Position numbers and translations under genes: made by a program. A DNA stretch of 64,000 nt from Fidelibacterota bacterium (GTDB lineage Bacteria; Fidelibacterota; Marinisomatia; SCGC-AAA003-L08; D37C17): NCBI GenBank assembly GCA_030748955.1, contig JASMKZ010000003.1, positions 1 through 64,000 on the forward strand. The letters run 5' to 3'. Numbering within the stretch: the stretch's first letter is position 1; each line of letters begins with the position of its first letter. This document shows, one piece after another, positions 10,347 to 20,525 of the stretch. The notes under the pieces were generated by a model. That model ran no database searches. It saw only the letters and a program-made list of their open reading frames with translations, and was not told the origin of the DNA.

Positions 10347-11921
10347 TTATGCTGCTGAGATATTTTCAAAAAGTGTACCAACATCCTGTACGTACACATA
10401 ATTATTTAGTGCCTGGAGGTAGGCTAGGACACTAGCTTCAATAGTATCGGTTGATATCCCTCTTCCAGTATAGGTTCCAGTTTCAGAGCGAAGTCGTACC
10501 GTTACCTCACCTTGAGCATCTTTACCTCCAGTAACAGAGCGAACCTGGTAATGTTCCATGGTCAGTGAATCCTTCAGGTTTATACTGCGTTTAATTGCAC
10601 GTATACATGCTGCCACTGGACCATCACCTGTAGATGATTCTTCTACTATTTGCCCGTCAAATGCAATCCGTACTGATGCTGTGGGGATGACACTGGTCCC
10701 AATATTAACATGTAAATATTCTAGAGTAAAATAACCGTTTTGATTTTTACTATCATCGCCCATGAGAATGCGCAAGTCCTCATCAAAAACTTCTTTCTTT
10801 TTATCTGCCAGTTCCAGAAAACGATGATATATATTATCCATTTGTTCGTCAGAAAGAATATATCCCAACATTTCTAATCTTGAAGTCAAACCGTGACGAC
10901 CTGAATGACGACCCAATACAATTTTATTTTGGGTAATCCCTACTGATGCTGGGGTCATAATTTCATAGGTATCCCTTTTCTTGAGAACGCCGTCCTGATG
11001 TATGCCAGATTCATGTGCAAAGGCATTTTCACCCACAATTGCTTTATTGGGTTGTATCAACATTCCTGTGAAACCGGTTACCATTTGACTGGTATTATAT
11101 AATTGCTCAGTATTAATATCAGTATAATAATCCCAGTAATCAGAGCGTACTTTTAAAGCCATGACAATTTCTTCAAGGGATGCATTCCCAGCACGTTCAC
11201 CAATTCCATTAATGGTACATTCTATCTGGCGTGCACCGACACTTATTGCACTAAGTGAGTTGGCAACTGCCAAGCCCAGATCATTATGGCAATGAACACT
11301 GATCACCGCCTGATCAATATTGCTTACACGTTGTTTAATTTCACCGATCTTCTTGCTAAATTCCTGAGGAATAGTATAACCCGTTGTATCTGGAATATTT
11401 ATTGTTGTGGCACCAGCTTCAATGACAGCTTCAGTAATTTCTGATAAAAAACCAATATCTGTACGACCGGCATCTTCTGGAGAAAATTCAATATCATCAG
11501 TAAAAGATTTAGCATAGGTAACAGCTTCACAGGCCATTTGCATAATAGTAGACTGCTTTTCTTTGAGATTATATCCATATCGAGAGTCGCCGAATTTTCC
11601 AGTAATATGAATATCAGAAGTGCCTATAAAGATATGAATGCGTTTACGGGGAGCATTCATCAGAGCCTCACCAGCTGCTTTTATATCATTATCAATGGAA
11701 CGGGCCAAACCGGTAATAATAGCATCAACAGAATCAGCAATTTGTTGAACCGCATCGAATTGCGCCTGTGATGAAACAGGGAATCCAGCTTCAATTACAT
11801 CTACATTCAAATTAGCCAGTTGATGGGCGATCTCCACCTTTTCAAATACATTTAAAGAAGCTCCAGGAGATTGCTCTCCATCGCGCAGTGTGGTATCAAA
11901 AATTATTATTTTTTCACTCAT
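10347..11921 (-). CDS. leuA: 2-isopropylmalate synthase
   Basis: It condenses 2-ketoisovalerate with acetyl-CoA, the committed step to leucine. The 524 residues include the catalytic barrel with [15 protein letters not shown] at the N-terminus and [15 protein letters not shown] for metal binding. The C-terminal regulatory domain (from about residue 390) normally senses leucine. The start codon shares one base with the stop of cysH (TAATG), which indicates translational coupling. Confidence 0.97.
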   Translation of the reverse strand: MSEKIIIFDTTLRDGEQSPGASLNVFEKVEIAHQLANLNVDVIEAGFPVSSQAQFDAVQQIADSVDAIITGLARSIDNDIKAAGEALMNAPRKRIHIFIGTSDIHITGKFGDSRYGYNLKEKQSTIMQMACEAVTYAKSFTDDIEFSPEDAGRTDIGFLSEITEAVIEAGATTINIPDTTGYTIPQEFSKKIGEIKQRVSNIDQAVISVHCHNDLGLAVANSLSAISVGARQIECTINGIGERAGNASLEEIVMALKVRSDYWDYYTDINTEQLYNTSQMVTGFTGMLIQPNKAIVGENAFAHESGIHQDGVLKKRDTYEIMTPASVGITQNKIVLGRHSGRHGLTSRLEMLGYILSDEQMDNIYHRFLELADKKKEVFDEDLRILMGDDSKNQNGYFTLEYLHVNIGTSVIPTASVRIAFDGQIVEESSTGDGPVAACIRAIKRSINLKDSLTMEHYQVRSVTGGKDAQGEVTVRLRSETGTYTGRGISTDTIEASVLAYLQALNNYVYVQDVGTLFENISAA

Positions 11922-12655
11922 TAGTTTCCATTCAATCCATTAATTCCTATACTATCACTCGTGTGAAGTCCACATTCAGTTTTATCCGATTCCTTCCAAC
12001 GCCCAGAACGATCATCACCACCAGGACAAACAGGACTGGTGCACTGTTTACAGCCAATACTGGGATAGCTATTGTCATGTAGAGGGTTGTATGGTAGATT
12101 ATATTTTTTTATGTAGTTCCAAACTTCATCATGAGACCAGTTGATAAGAGGATTAATCTTAATTACTTCAAAACGGGATTCAAACTCAATAAGATCTGAT
12201 TGATTTCGAATCTTCGTCTGTTTCTTCCGAATACCGGTAATCCAAAAATTATATTTTTTCAGTGCATTTTTTAGTGGAATCACTTTTCTTATACTGCAAC
12301 AGCTATCTGGATTTTTTTTCCATAGTTTTTCACCATAGATTTCTGCCTGATTTTCAGGGGTTAATTCTGTTGAAAATCGTAAGAATTCAAATCCATATTT
12401 TTTCTGTAGTTTATCTCTTAGTTCATATGTTTGATCAAATAAAAAACCAGTATCAATATAAAATACAGAAATATCACGGGTTTCCCTCAATAGCATATCA
12501 AGTAGGACAATCCCTGGAGGACCAAACCCTGTTCCCATTACTATTTTATTAACTGGTAAGTTCTTCTTTATCCACCTCAATAAGGCTGCAGGATTATTCC
12601 TGCAACTATTTATTTCATTAGTTTGCACTTGATGAAATGCATGTTTAAGTTCCAT
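11921..12655 (-). CDS. cysH: Assimilatory adenylylsulfate (APS) reductase, CysH family
   Basis: It reduces activated sulfate to sulfite using thioredoxin. The paired motifs DSCCSIRKV and IGCKQCTSP supply the four Cys that bind a 4Fe-4S cluster in APS-using reductases; PAPS-specific enzymes lack them. The catalytic ECGLH motif is near the C-terminus. A longer frame starts at a GTG (12673). I prefer the ATG at 12655 because GGAGGAAGG sits just upstream of it. It is unusual to find this sulfur gene inside the leucine operon: it follows leuB by 85 bp from the preferred start and overlaps leuA by one base. No other sulfate-assimilation gene is in the window. Confidence 0.92.
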   Translation of the reverse strand: MELKHAFHQVQTNEINSCRNNPAALLRWIKKNLPVNKIVMGTGFGPPGIVLLDMLLRETRDISVFYIDTGFLFDQTYELRDKLQKKYGFEFLRFSTELTPENQAEIYGEKLWKKNPDSCCSIRKVIPLKNALKKYNFWITGIRKKQTKIRNQSDLIEFESRFEVIKINPLINWSHDEVWNYIKKYNLPYNPLHDNSYPSIGCKQCTSPVCPGGDDRSGRWKESDKTECGLHTSDSIGINGLNGN

Positions 12656-12740
12656 ATATTTTCCTTCCTCCACCCCTTTATAATTTTTCCCTTAATATAT
12701 TTATGAAATTGTTATCATATGATAGATCTTTGCATTTACT

Positions 12741-13850
12741 CTATGCATTAATGAATTCCGTTTCATCAACTTTCTTATTTTCTATCTTCATGGATTCGAT
12801 AATTTTCGCAGTCATCTCTGTAGTTGATAAAATATTATCTTCTATTTTGGCTACTTCTGCAGTGCGGTAACCCGATGCTAATACAGATTCTATTCCTGTT
12901 TTTACAGACTGAGCAGCATGAGAATGTTTACAAGTTATCTCCAATAGCATAGCAACAGAGGCAATCATAGCAATAGGGTTGGCAATATTTTGACCTGCAA
13001 TCTCCGGTGCAGTTCCGTGAACTGGCTCATATAGCGCGTACTTTTCACCCACTGATGCTGAAGGGAGCATCCCTAAACTACCTGTTATCATGGCCGTTAT
13101 ATCACTGAGAATATCACCAAACATATTTTGGGTAACAATTATGTCAAATTGTTTGGGATCACGCACTAACTGCATTGCCGCATTATCCACATACATTTCA
13201 TCCAGCATTACATCAGAGTAAGTCTTATGAACATCTGCAACTACATTTTTCCAGAATTGTGAACTCTCCAACACATTAGCTTTATGCACGGAGGTAACCT
13301 TACCGTCCCTTAGCCTGGCTAATTCAAAAGCCGTTTTTGCAATACGTTCAACTTCTGTGCGAGTATAACGTAGTGTATTCCAACCTTCATTATCATCTAT
13401 TCCCCGAGGGGATCCAAAGTAAATACCCCCAGTAAGTTCGCGAACAACCATGATATCTGCACCTTGGATCACTTCTGGTTTCAAAGATGATGCATCTACT
13501 AAGCTGGGATAGATAGTAGCTGGTCTCAAATTTGAATAAAGCTCTAGGGCTTCGCGGAGTTGCAATAATCCTTTTTCAGGCTTCTGATCCTGAGGAAGAC
13601 TGTCCCATTTTGGACCACCAACGGCACCTAAAAGTACTGCATCAGAATCTTTGCAGGCTGCTATCACCTCATCAGTAATTGGTGAACCAGATTCATCAAT
13701 GGATGAGCCACCTACTAAATAAGAATCGTATTGAAATGACAAATTATATTCTTGACCAACAGTTTCGAGTACTGACAGTGCAGATTTCATTACTTCAGGG
13801 CCAATTCCATCTCCGGGAAGTATAGATAGTTTATAGGATTCGGTCACCAT
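12741..13850 (-). CDS. leuB: 3-isopropylmalate dehydrogenase
   Basis: This NAD-dependent oxidative decarboxylase is the third leucine-pathway enzyme, and in the citramalate route it can also act on methylmalate. It has 369 residues, the usual size. Signatures are LPGDGIGPEV at the start, VRELTGGIYFG, the HKANVL segment and the NMFGDILSD and GSLGMLPSAS metal/NAD regions. The ATG directly follows the ilvC stop (TAAATG). Confidence 0.97.
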   Translation of the reverse strand: MVTESYKLSILPGDGIGPEVMKSALSVLETVGQEYNLSFQYDSYLVGGSSIDESGSPITDEVIAACKDSDAVLLGAVGGPKWDSLPQDQKPEKGLLQLREALELYSNLRPATIYPSLVDASSLKPEVIQGADIMVVRELTGGIYFGSPRGIDDNEGWNTLRYTRTEVERIAKTAFELARLRDGKVTSVHKANVLESSQFWKNVVADVHKTYSDVMLDEMYVDNAAMQLVRDPKQFDIIVTQNMFGDILSDITAMITGSLGMLPSASVGEKYALYEPVHGTAPEIAGQNIANPIAMIASVAMLLEITCKHSHAAQSVKTGIESVLASGYRTAEVAKIEDNILSTTEMTAKIIESMKIENKKVDETEFINA

Positions 13851-14894
13851 TTATAGATTCTCCGGACGTAATTTGCGAAGTTGCTGTCCAGCAATCCACA
13901 TCTCCTGATTTTTCACTTCCTCTAATTCAACTTCTAAATTTTCTCGATAATCAATCTTTGAATTAGACTCTATAGATATTTTAGCTTCATTTCCATTGAG
14001 GACATTTTGATAACAGTCTTCAATAACCGGTTTTAAGGCTTTATGAAATTTCGGCGCCCAATCAAGTGCACCTCGTTGCGCTGTGGTTGAGCAATTTGCA
14101 TACATCCAATCCATTCCATTTTCTGAAACCAAAGGATATAAACTTTGTAATGCTTCCTCAATAGTTTCATTATATGCTTCAGAAGGTGAATGCCCATGTT
14201 CACGTAAAACCTCAAATTGAGCAAGAAATGCGCCTTGAAGCAACCCCATGAGCACACATCGCTCACCAGTGAGGTCACTGTGAACTTCTTTTTCAAATGT
14301 TGTCTCAAATAGGTGTCCAGATCCGATAGCAAACGCAGTAGCGATACAACGATCTCGAGCATTACCAGTATAATCCTGATGAACTGCAAATGATGAATTT
14401 ATACCTCTACCTGCTTGAAAGTGAGTTCGTACAGTTAATCCACTCCCCTTTGGTGCAACTAAGATAACATCAATATCTTCTGGGGGTTCAATTTTTGTTT
14501 GCTCATTAAAAACAATTCCAAATCCATGTGAAAAATACAATGCATTACCCGGAGACAAATTTTCCTTCACCGTTTGCCAAGCGTGTATTTGGCCTGCATC
14601 AGAAAGCAAGAATTGAATTATAGTTCCTCTTTTTACTGCTTCTTCTATTTCAAAAAGATTTTCACCAACTACCCAACCATCAGATAATGCTTTTTCCCAA
14701 CTACTACCTTTGCGAAGTCCCAAAATAACATTAAACCCCTGATCTCGCATATTAAGGCTTTGGCCACTTCCCTGTGGCCCATAACCCAAGATTGCAGTAA
14801 CTTCCTTAGCTAAGATATCTCTACACCTTTCGAGAGGATAATCGGACCTTTCTATTATGTCTTCTAAATAACCATTAATGTTAATCTTTTTCAT
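13851..14894 (-). CDS. ilvC: Ketol-acid reductoisomerase
   Basis: It isomerises and reduces acetolactate or acetohydroxybutyrate, using NADPH and Mg. At 347 residues it is a class I (short) enzyme. The Rossmann motif is GYGPQGSGQSLNMRDQG near residue 37. The catalytic His is likely in YFSHGFGI, and the metal ligands lie in the C-terminal helical knot (SDLTGERCVL, NCSTTAQRG). A GGGGAAAG ribosome site precedes the ATG. It sits between ilvN (12-bp gap) and leuB (no gap). Confidence 0.96.
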   Translation of the reverse strand: MKKININGYLEDIIERSDYPLERCRDILAKEVTAILGYGPQGSGQSLNMRDQGFNVILGLRKGSSWEKALSDGWVVGENLFEIEEAVKRGTIIQFLLSDAGQIHAWQTVKENLSPGNALYFSHGFGIVFNEQTKIEPPEDIDVILVAPKGSGLTVRTHFQAGRGINSSFAVHQDYTGNARDRCIATAFAIGSGHLFETTFEKEVHSDLTGERCVLMGLLQGAFLAQFEVLREHGHSPSEAYNETIEEALQSLYPLVSENGMDWMYANCSTTAQRGALDWAPKFHKALKPVIEDCYQNVLNGNEAKISIESNSKIDYRENLEVELEEVKNQEMWIAGQQLRKLRPENL

Positions 14895-14906
14895 CTTTCC
14901 CCTTTC

Positions 14907-15473
14907 CTACGAGTTAAAATAGCTAATTATTTTTTTTTCAGCCCAATGGGCAGCATCTTCTTGACTTTCACTAACAATATTATCAGAATCTTGGGATACC
15001 CCAATTCGCATTGCTATTTTTCCTGTTCTCATGATCTCTTTGATGTTAAATTGACTCAAGTTTTCAATAAGTTCTGTTATAGCTTTTTCTTCTCCTGCAG
15101 CTTCTATAATTACAGAGCCTTTCCCCATATCTACAATTCGTGCACCATTGTTTTTAGTCACTTCACCAATGGAACTCCACTTTCCAGAACCAGCATGAAT
15201 TTTAATGAGAACATACTCTCTGTTAATACAGGGAAGACTTGTTATATCCTCAACGGAGATTACATTGACCAAATTTAATAAATTAAAATATATATTCCCG
15301 CGTTTGGTAGAATCTGGTTCATTTGCAACAATAGTCATCCTGCTGATTCCAGGCGTTTCACTAGATCCCACAACTAAACTTTCAATATTAAAGTTTCGCC
15401 GTCTAAACATACTTGATATACGGTTGAGTATACCCGGTTTGTCATCAACCAGGACCACGAGTGTTTGCTTCAT
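14907..15473 (-). CDS. ilvN: Acetolactate synthase, small regulatory subunit
   Basis: It binds the large subunit, activates it and gives feedback control by valine. The 188-residue protein starts with an ACT domain (VDDKPGILNRISSMFRRRNFNIESL) and has the usual second C-terminal domain. The first base of its ATG lies inside the last codons of ilvB (4-bp ATGA overlap), which keeps the two subunits in balance. Confidence 0.95.
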   Translation of the reverse strand: MKQTLVVLVDDKPGILNRISSMFRRRNFNIESLVVGSSETPGISRMTIVANEPDSTKRGNIYFNLLNLVNVISVEDITSLPCINREYVLIKIHAGSGKWSSIGEVTKNNGARIVDMGKGSVIIEAAGEEKAITELIENLSQFNIKEIMRTGKIAMRIGVSQDSDNIVSESQEDAAHWAEKKIISYFNS

Positions 15474-17224
15474 TTAACTGCCTCCTCTTTAACTTGTTTT
15501 AATATATCGGAATTATTGTTATATGGTCGGTATATCATCTGATGCAGATCTGCACCAGATGGAACCATTGGATATACCATATCATGCTGTTCTACAACAA
15601 ATTCTATAAGTGATGGGCCATTAACATGCTGTGCTTGTTTCATAGCTGGTAATATTTCATCTATATGGGTTACTCTTTGCCCTGAAAGACCATAGGCTTC
15701 AGAAACTTTTACATAATCAGGACTGGAAATTGGTGTTTCAGCATAACGGGCATCGTAGAACATTTGCTGCCATTGACGGACCATTCCAAGATAACCATTA
15801 TTTATAATTGCAATGTTTATATTTACATGCTCTTGAACGGCTGTGGCCAGTTCCATAATGGTCATTTGTATGCTTCCATCACCAACAATTATCCACACTT
15901 CCTTGTCTGAACCGTAAAAACTGGCGCCTATACCTGCAGGAAGGCTGAACCCCATTGTGCCAAGGCCTCCTGAGGTAATTAGCGTTCGAGGTTTTTCATG
16001 ATTAAAATACTGTGCTTCCAACATTTGGTGCTGTCCAACATCTGTAACTACAATGGCATCACCTTTGGTACCTTCCCATATCTTACGTATAACTTGTGCA
16101 CCCATCAGAGTTGTAGAACCTGTTTTGATTATGTCTCTTTGATGCGAATCCTGTTGCCAGATTGATATACTCTTAAGCCAACTCCTATGATTGTTTTCCC
16201 GAATTTGTGGATTTAGTGCTTTTAAAAATATTTTAACATCACAATGGACCGGCAGATCAACATGTACATTTTTATTAAATTCTGATAAATCAATATCGAT
16301 ATGGATTTTCTTGGAATGAGGGGAATAAGTCTTCAAATTACCTGTAACCCTATCATCAAATCTCATGCCACAGGCAATAATAAGATCGGCTTCCTGAATG
16401 GCTCGATTTACCCATGCTTCACCATGCATGCCCATCATACCTAAAACTAAAGGGTGGCTATCTGGAACACTCCCAATTCCAAGGAGTGTTGTTGCAATTG
16501 GAACCCCACTTTTTTCAGATAATTCAATAATTTCAGAAGAGGCGCCGGAAAGCAGTACGCCATGACCAGCAAAAATGATTGGTTTTTTTGCATCATCAAT
16601 CAGTTCAACTGCCGACTTAACTTGGTTTTCCAGTGGAGACTGTGGTAAATAATAACCAGGCAATTCAATTCTGGATGTGGGATATACGAATTCTATAGAT
16701 TCATTTTGAACATCTTTTGGTATGTCAATAAGAACAGGTCCAGGGCGCCCGGTTTTAGCTACATAAAATGCCTCATGAATCGTTGATGCCAATTCTCTAA
16801 TGTCCATAATCAGATAACTATGTTTTGTAATTGGCATGGCGATACCACTTATATCTATCTCCTGAAACGCATCAGAACCAATAACAGATCTTGAAACTTG
16901 ACCTGTTATACAGACAATAGGGGAAGAGTCCATCATAGCTGTGGCTAAGCCTGTAATCATATTTGTAGCGCCAGGTCCAGATGTCGCTATGGCTACCCCC
17001 ACTTTTCCACTGGCTCGAGCATATCCATCAGCCATATGTGTTGCTCCCTGTTCATGACGAGTAAGTACATGATGAATTTGATCTTTATATTTAGTGAGCG
17101 CATCATATGCCGGTAAAATGGCCCCGCCCGGATATCCAAATACAACAGACACTTTTTCTTGTAAAAGGCATTCCCAAATAATTTCTGCCCCAGTTAATAC
17201 TTTTTTTGAAGTAGAATTACCCAC
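15470..17224 (-). CDS. ilvB: Acetolactate synthase, large catalytic subunit
   Basis: This thiamine-diphosphate enzyme joins two pyruvates, or pyruvate and 2-ketobutyrate. Of its 584 residues, the N-terminal domain holds FGYPGGAILPAYDAL and the catalytic Glu in RHEQGATHMADGYARA. The C-terminal domain holds the ThDP motif starting GDGSIQMTIMELATA and ending in INNGYLGM. The start is a GTG at 17224 that shares one base with the ilvD stop (TAGTG). It is the second gene of the operon. Confidence 0.97.
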   Translation of the reverse strand: MGNSTSKKVLTGAEIIWECLLQEKVSVVFGYPGGAILPAYDALTKYKDQIHHVLTRHEQGATHMADGYARASGKVGVAIATSGPGATNMITGLATAMMDSSPIVCITGQVSRSVIGSDAFQEIDISGIAMPITKHSYLIMDIRELASTIHEAFYVAKTGRPGPVLIDIPKDVQNESIEFVYPTSRIELPGYYLPQSPLENQVKSAVELIDDAKKPIIFAGHGVLLSGASSEIIELSEKSGVPIATTLLGIGSVPDSHPLVLGMMGMHGEAWVNRAIQEADLIIACGMRFDDRVTGNLKTYSPHSKKIHIDIDLSEFNKNVHVDLPVHCDVKIFLKALNPQIRENNHRSWLKSISIWQQDSHQRDIIKTGSTTLMGAQVIRKIWEGTKGDAIVVTDVGQHQMLEAQYFNHEKPRTLITSGGLGTMGFSLPAGIGASFYGSDKEVWIIVGDGSIQMTIMELATAVQEHVNINIAIINNGYLGMVRQWQQMFYDARYAETPISSPDYVKVSEAYGLSGQRVTHIDEILPAMKQAQHVNGPSLIEFVVEQHDMVYPMVPSGADLHQMIYRPYNNNSDILKQVKEEAVK

Positions 17225-18897
17225 TATTGAAGTACGGCTCCTGAATTTGCTGAAGTTACCATGCGAGTATAGCGTCCCAAATAGCCATGTTTAATTTTTT
17301 GCTTAAATGGTTTTAGATCTTTCATTCGTTTGCTAAACTCATTTTCGCTTATATTTAATTCGATTGTCCGATTAGGGATGTCGATTGATATCGAGTCACC
17401 TTCTTGAACGATAGCGATGGGACCTCCTGCAGCAGCTTCCGGTGAAATATGTCCCACACAGGCCCCCCGTGTCCCTCCAGAAAAACGTCCATCGGTAATA
17501 AGGGCGACAGAATCACCTAAACCCATGCCCATAATATTGCTGGTTGGAGCCAGCATTTCAGGCATGCCCGGTCCACCTTTAGGGCCCTCATATCGTATTA
17601 CAACTATATCACCTGGCTGAACCTTTTCACCTAGAATACCTTTTGCTGCATCTTCCTGGGATTCATAAATACGTGCAGGACCGGTATGGACTTTCATATT
17701 TTCACATACTGCCGCAGTTTTGACAACTGAACCCTGCGGGGCAATATTGCCAAAAAGAACTGCCAAGCCGCCCTCTTTTGAAAAAGGGTTATCTACAGAT
17801 CTAATAATTTCTGGTGAGAGATTCTTAGCCTCTGCAATTACTTCACCCAGATTAAAGCCCGAAACAGTTGGACGACTGAGATCTAACACATCTTGTTTAA
17901 CTGAAAGTTCTTTTAAGATAGCTGATATACCACCAGCATTATTCACATCTTCCATATGGACAAATTTAGTAGCTGGACTAACTTTGCAGAGATAAGGTGT
18001 CTTGCAACTAATTTCATTAAGGTCCGCTAAATCAAATTTGATTTTAGCTTCATTGGCCACAGCTAAAGTATGCAGAACAGTATTGCTACTGCCACCCATA
18101 GCCATATCAAGGGCAAAGGCATTTAGTATGGATTCCTTGGTGACAATATCACGTGGCTTTAAATCATCATGAATCAGACGAACAATCGCTTCACCTGCTT
18201 TTTTTACTAAATCTAATCTCTTGGGATCTACGGCTAAAATTGAACCATTTCCAGGCAACGCCATACCTAATACTTCTAACAGGCAATTCATGGAATTGGC
18301 GGTAAACATTCCAGAACATGACCCGCAAGTTGGGCAGGCATTTTCTTCGAGTTCTTTTAACTCATCCGCTTTAATTTTTCCAGCCTGATGTTGGCCAACC
18401 CCTTCAAATACAGAGATCAAGTCCACCTTTTTGCCGCTACTTGTTACCCCGGCTTTCATAGGTCCACCGGATACAAAAATAGTTGGGATATTTATGCGCA
18501 TTGCTGCCATAAGCATTCCAGGAACAATTTTATCACAATTAGATATACAAACTAGCCCATCAAGGCAATGGGCTTCAGCCACCGTTTCAATACTGTCAGC
18601 GATCAGCTCACGACTAGCCAATGAATAACGCATTCCGATATGACCCATGGCAATACCATCATCAACACCAATTGTATTGAATTCAAATGGTAGACCACCT
18701 GCTTCACGAATTGACTCTTTTGCGACTGTTCCAAATTTCTGAAGATGAACATGCCCAGGAATTAAATCAATATATGAATTGGCGACACCAATAAAAGGTA
18801 GGTCAAAATCTGAATCTTTACGAATAATTCCCGTTGCATGCAAAAGACTGCGGTGCGGTGCTCGTTCTATTCCTTTTTTTATTTGATCAGATCTCAT
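17224..18897 (-). CDS. ilvD: Dihydroxy-acid dehydratase
   Basis: This Fe-S enzyme dehydrates the dihydroxy acids to the keto acids of valine and isoleucine. It has 557 residues, the usual length. Signatures are the start [19 protein letters not shown], the [11 protein letters not shown] cluster region near residue 121 and [16 protein letters not shown] near 188-203. [16 protein letters not shown] lies near the C-terminus. It is the first gene of the 11-gene branched-chain operon. The 287-bp leader upstream carries a compound inverted repeat that could control the whole operon. Confidence 0.97.
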   Translation of the reverse strand: MRSDQIKKGIERAPHRSLLHATGIIRKDSDFDLPFIGVANSYIDLIPGHVHLQKFGTVAKESIREAGGLPFEFNTIGVDDGIAMGHIGMRYSLASRELIADSIETVAEAHCLDGLVCISNCDKIVPGMLMAAMRINIPTIFVSGGPMKAGVTSSGKKVDLISVFEGVGQHQAGKIKADELKELEENACPTCGSCSGMFTANSMNCLLEVLGMALPGNGSILAVDPKRLDLVKKAGEAIVRLIHDDLKPRDIVTKESILNAFALDMAMGGSSNTVLHTLAVANEAKIKFDLADLNEISCKTPYLCKVSPATKFVHMEDVNNAGGISAILKELSVKQDVLDLSRPTVSGFNLGEVIAEAKNLSPEIIRSVDNPFSKEGGLAVLFGNIAPQGSVVKTAAVCENMKVHTGPARIYESQEDAAKGILGEKVQPGDIVVIRYEGPKGGPGMPEMLAPTSNIMGMGLGDSVALITDGRFSGGTRGACVGHISPEAAAGGPIAIVQEGDSISIDIPNRTIELNISENEFSKRMKDLKPFKQKIKHGYLGRYTRMVTSANSGAVLQ

Positions 18898-18985
18898 TTA
18901 TCTCTACATAACTCATTCAATGACAAAAATACAGTATCTATCTAAGTCAGTGATTGCATCTTGAATCAGGTATTAATATTTATTG

Positions 18986-19065
18986 GGTGAAATGTGAGTT
19001 TCACCTTGCCTAACACCTGATTTAAATATGCTTCTAAATAATCAGGTGATCGGCAAGGTGATCAC
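18986..19065 (-). promoter_or_regulatory. Compound inverted repeats in the leader between fba and ilvD
   Basis: CACCTTGCC (19002-19010) pairs perfectly with GGCAAGGTG (19052-19060). Nested inside it, CACCTGATT (19014-19022) pairs with AATCAGGTG (19040-19048). A further GTGA/TCAC pair (18994-18997, 19062-19065) extends the base. A competing hairpin GGTGAAA/TTTCACC (18986-18992, 18999-19005) uses bases that belong to the left arm of the large one, so the two folds exclude each other. No T-run follows on the minus strand. It may be an attenuator or riboregulator for the ilv-leu operon, a 3' stabilising structure for fba mRNA, or a small palindromic element. Confidence 0.5.
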
Positions 19066-19184
19066 TAGAATCAGTACGATTATAATAATCGAATACAAAC
19101 TAGGAGATAACAGACTTACATATTGCAATATATTAATATTTCGATTATCGTAATGCATGCTTTATATATATTATTTCCATTATC

Positions 19185-20345
19185 TTAAGAAGCAGCATGA
19201 ATAACTTCACCTACTCCCTGATTAAGGTTAAATTTAAATTTTTCTACATTAATCTTAGGCTCATGCCAAACACCATAATTCCCAGACATAATTAGTTTCT
19301 GAATATAGCTCTGAGTAAGTGCATCTGTAGAAATATTATCATAATATCTAATATCAATTTTGGCACCATTTCCTGTTATTGCACCTAATAATGCTGAAAG
19401 GAACGTTTGCCTATTTTCAGTATCAGTATTTATTTTACAGAAACCAGCCTCAATTAAACTCTCTATCTGGTCCCAGTCCGTACCTACGAATTCCTGCCAT
19501 TTTGTAATTACACCGTTGGTATTTTTTAACATTTTTAATTTATCAACAGCATATTCTACAATATTTGGATAAAGTGTTGATGCACCGTGAGCAACAAAAA
19601 CCAGCTCATCATTTATTTTATTTGCTAAACCAAGTAGTTCATGTGCAAGCGCAATATTCAGTTTAACTTTTTGACCGGGTTTCCCTTTATTAGGTCCATG
19701 CATCGTACCAATTGTTGGTGCTAACATAAGCACTCCAGTTTCATTCAAAAATTGCTCCAGTTCATCGGCGTTGGTATATGTTGAAAATTCAGACTTTGTA
19801 TCTTCATCTTCTTCACCTGCCAACACTCCCAATTCACCTTCTACTGATAATCCCAATGGGTGAGCCATATTGACAACCTCACGTGTTAGATCGATATTGT
19901 CTTTTAATGGCATGGCTCTTTTATTGATGTGGTCGGTAGAGTTATCAGCCATAACACTTGTTAAATATCTTATGGAAGATTGCAAAACTTTTCGACCCGG
20001 CTCTGTGATATAATCACCATGATCCAAATGAGTTGCTATCTTTACCGATGTTCGGTGTGCTTTTTTCTCAATATATCCGGAAAGTAGTTCTAATGCAAAA
20101 GTCTGATCACCATCACCAATATGTTTAAGAGCAGAGTTTGAAAATGCTAGCAATCCTGAAGATCCTAATAATTCGCAGGCTTTGATCACAGCATTTATTC
20201 CTTGAAATGTAGTTACATTAAAAGCTGGAACAGCATAACGTGTAGATTTTGAATTTCCCTTTTCACCCCTTTTTGCTTTCAACAATAAGGTATGGGCATT
20301 GACCATATTGTCAGGAAATTTTCTATCTTTATTTAATATTATCAT
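19185..20345 (-). CDS. fba: Fructose-bisphosphate aldolase, class II
   Basis: This zinc-dependent aldolase interconverts fructose-1,6-bisphosphate and two triose phosphates. Motifs seen are AVPAFNVTTFQGI, ATHLDHGD with the catalytic Asp108 and zinc-binding His109, VEGELGVLAGEED, TMHGPNKG with a second metal His, and VAHGAST with a third. The 386 residues fit the longer class II-A form. Family members often begin near the Met at residue 14 (MVNAHTLLLKA), which could be the real start, since neither site has a strong ribosome binding sequence. AT-rich DNA of 180 bp separates it from ppc. Confidence 0.9.
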   Translation of the reverse strand: MIILNKDRKFPDNMVNAHTLLLKAKRGEKGNSKSTRYAVPAFNVTTFQGINAVIKACELLGSSGLLAFSNSALKHIGDGDQTFALELLSGYIEKKAHRTSVKIATHLDHGDYITEPGRKVLQSSIRYLTSVMADNSTDHINKRAMPLKDNIDLTREVVNMAHPLGLSVEGELGVLAGEEDEDTKSEFSTYTNADELEQFLNETGVLMLAPTIGTMHGPNKGKPGQKVKLNIALAHELLGLANKINDELVFVAHGASTLYPNIVEYAVDKLKMLKNTNGVITKWQEFVGTDWDQIESLIEAGFCKINTDTENRQTFLSALLGAITGNGAKIDIRYYDNISTDALTQSYIQKLIMSGNYGVWHEPKINVEKFKFNLNQGVGEVIHAAS

Positions 20346-20479
20346 AATTGTAATTATATTGCACTTCTCTGCAATTAATTTACATATTATACATATATTA
20401 AAACAAGCATAATTTCGTTATCACAATATCATACTTCACAATATATATTAAAAGTATATTGTATATAAATACATATATT

Positions 20480-20496
20480 ATGCAAATAGTTTGCAT
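20480..20496 (-). terminator. Weak AT-rich hairpin downstream of ppc
   Basis: ATGCAAA (20480-20486) and TTTGCAT (20490-20496) form a 7-bp stem with a 3-base loop in the 180-bp ppc-fba gap. It has few G-C pairs, so its role as a terminator is doubtful. Confidence 0.2.
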
Positions 20497-20525
20497 TTTT
20501 ATATATTATTTATTATGAGTTTATT

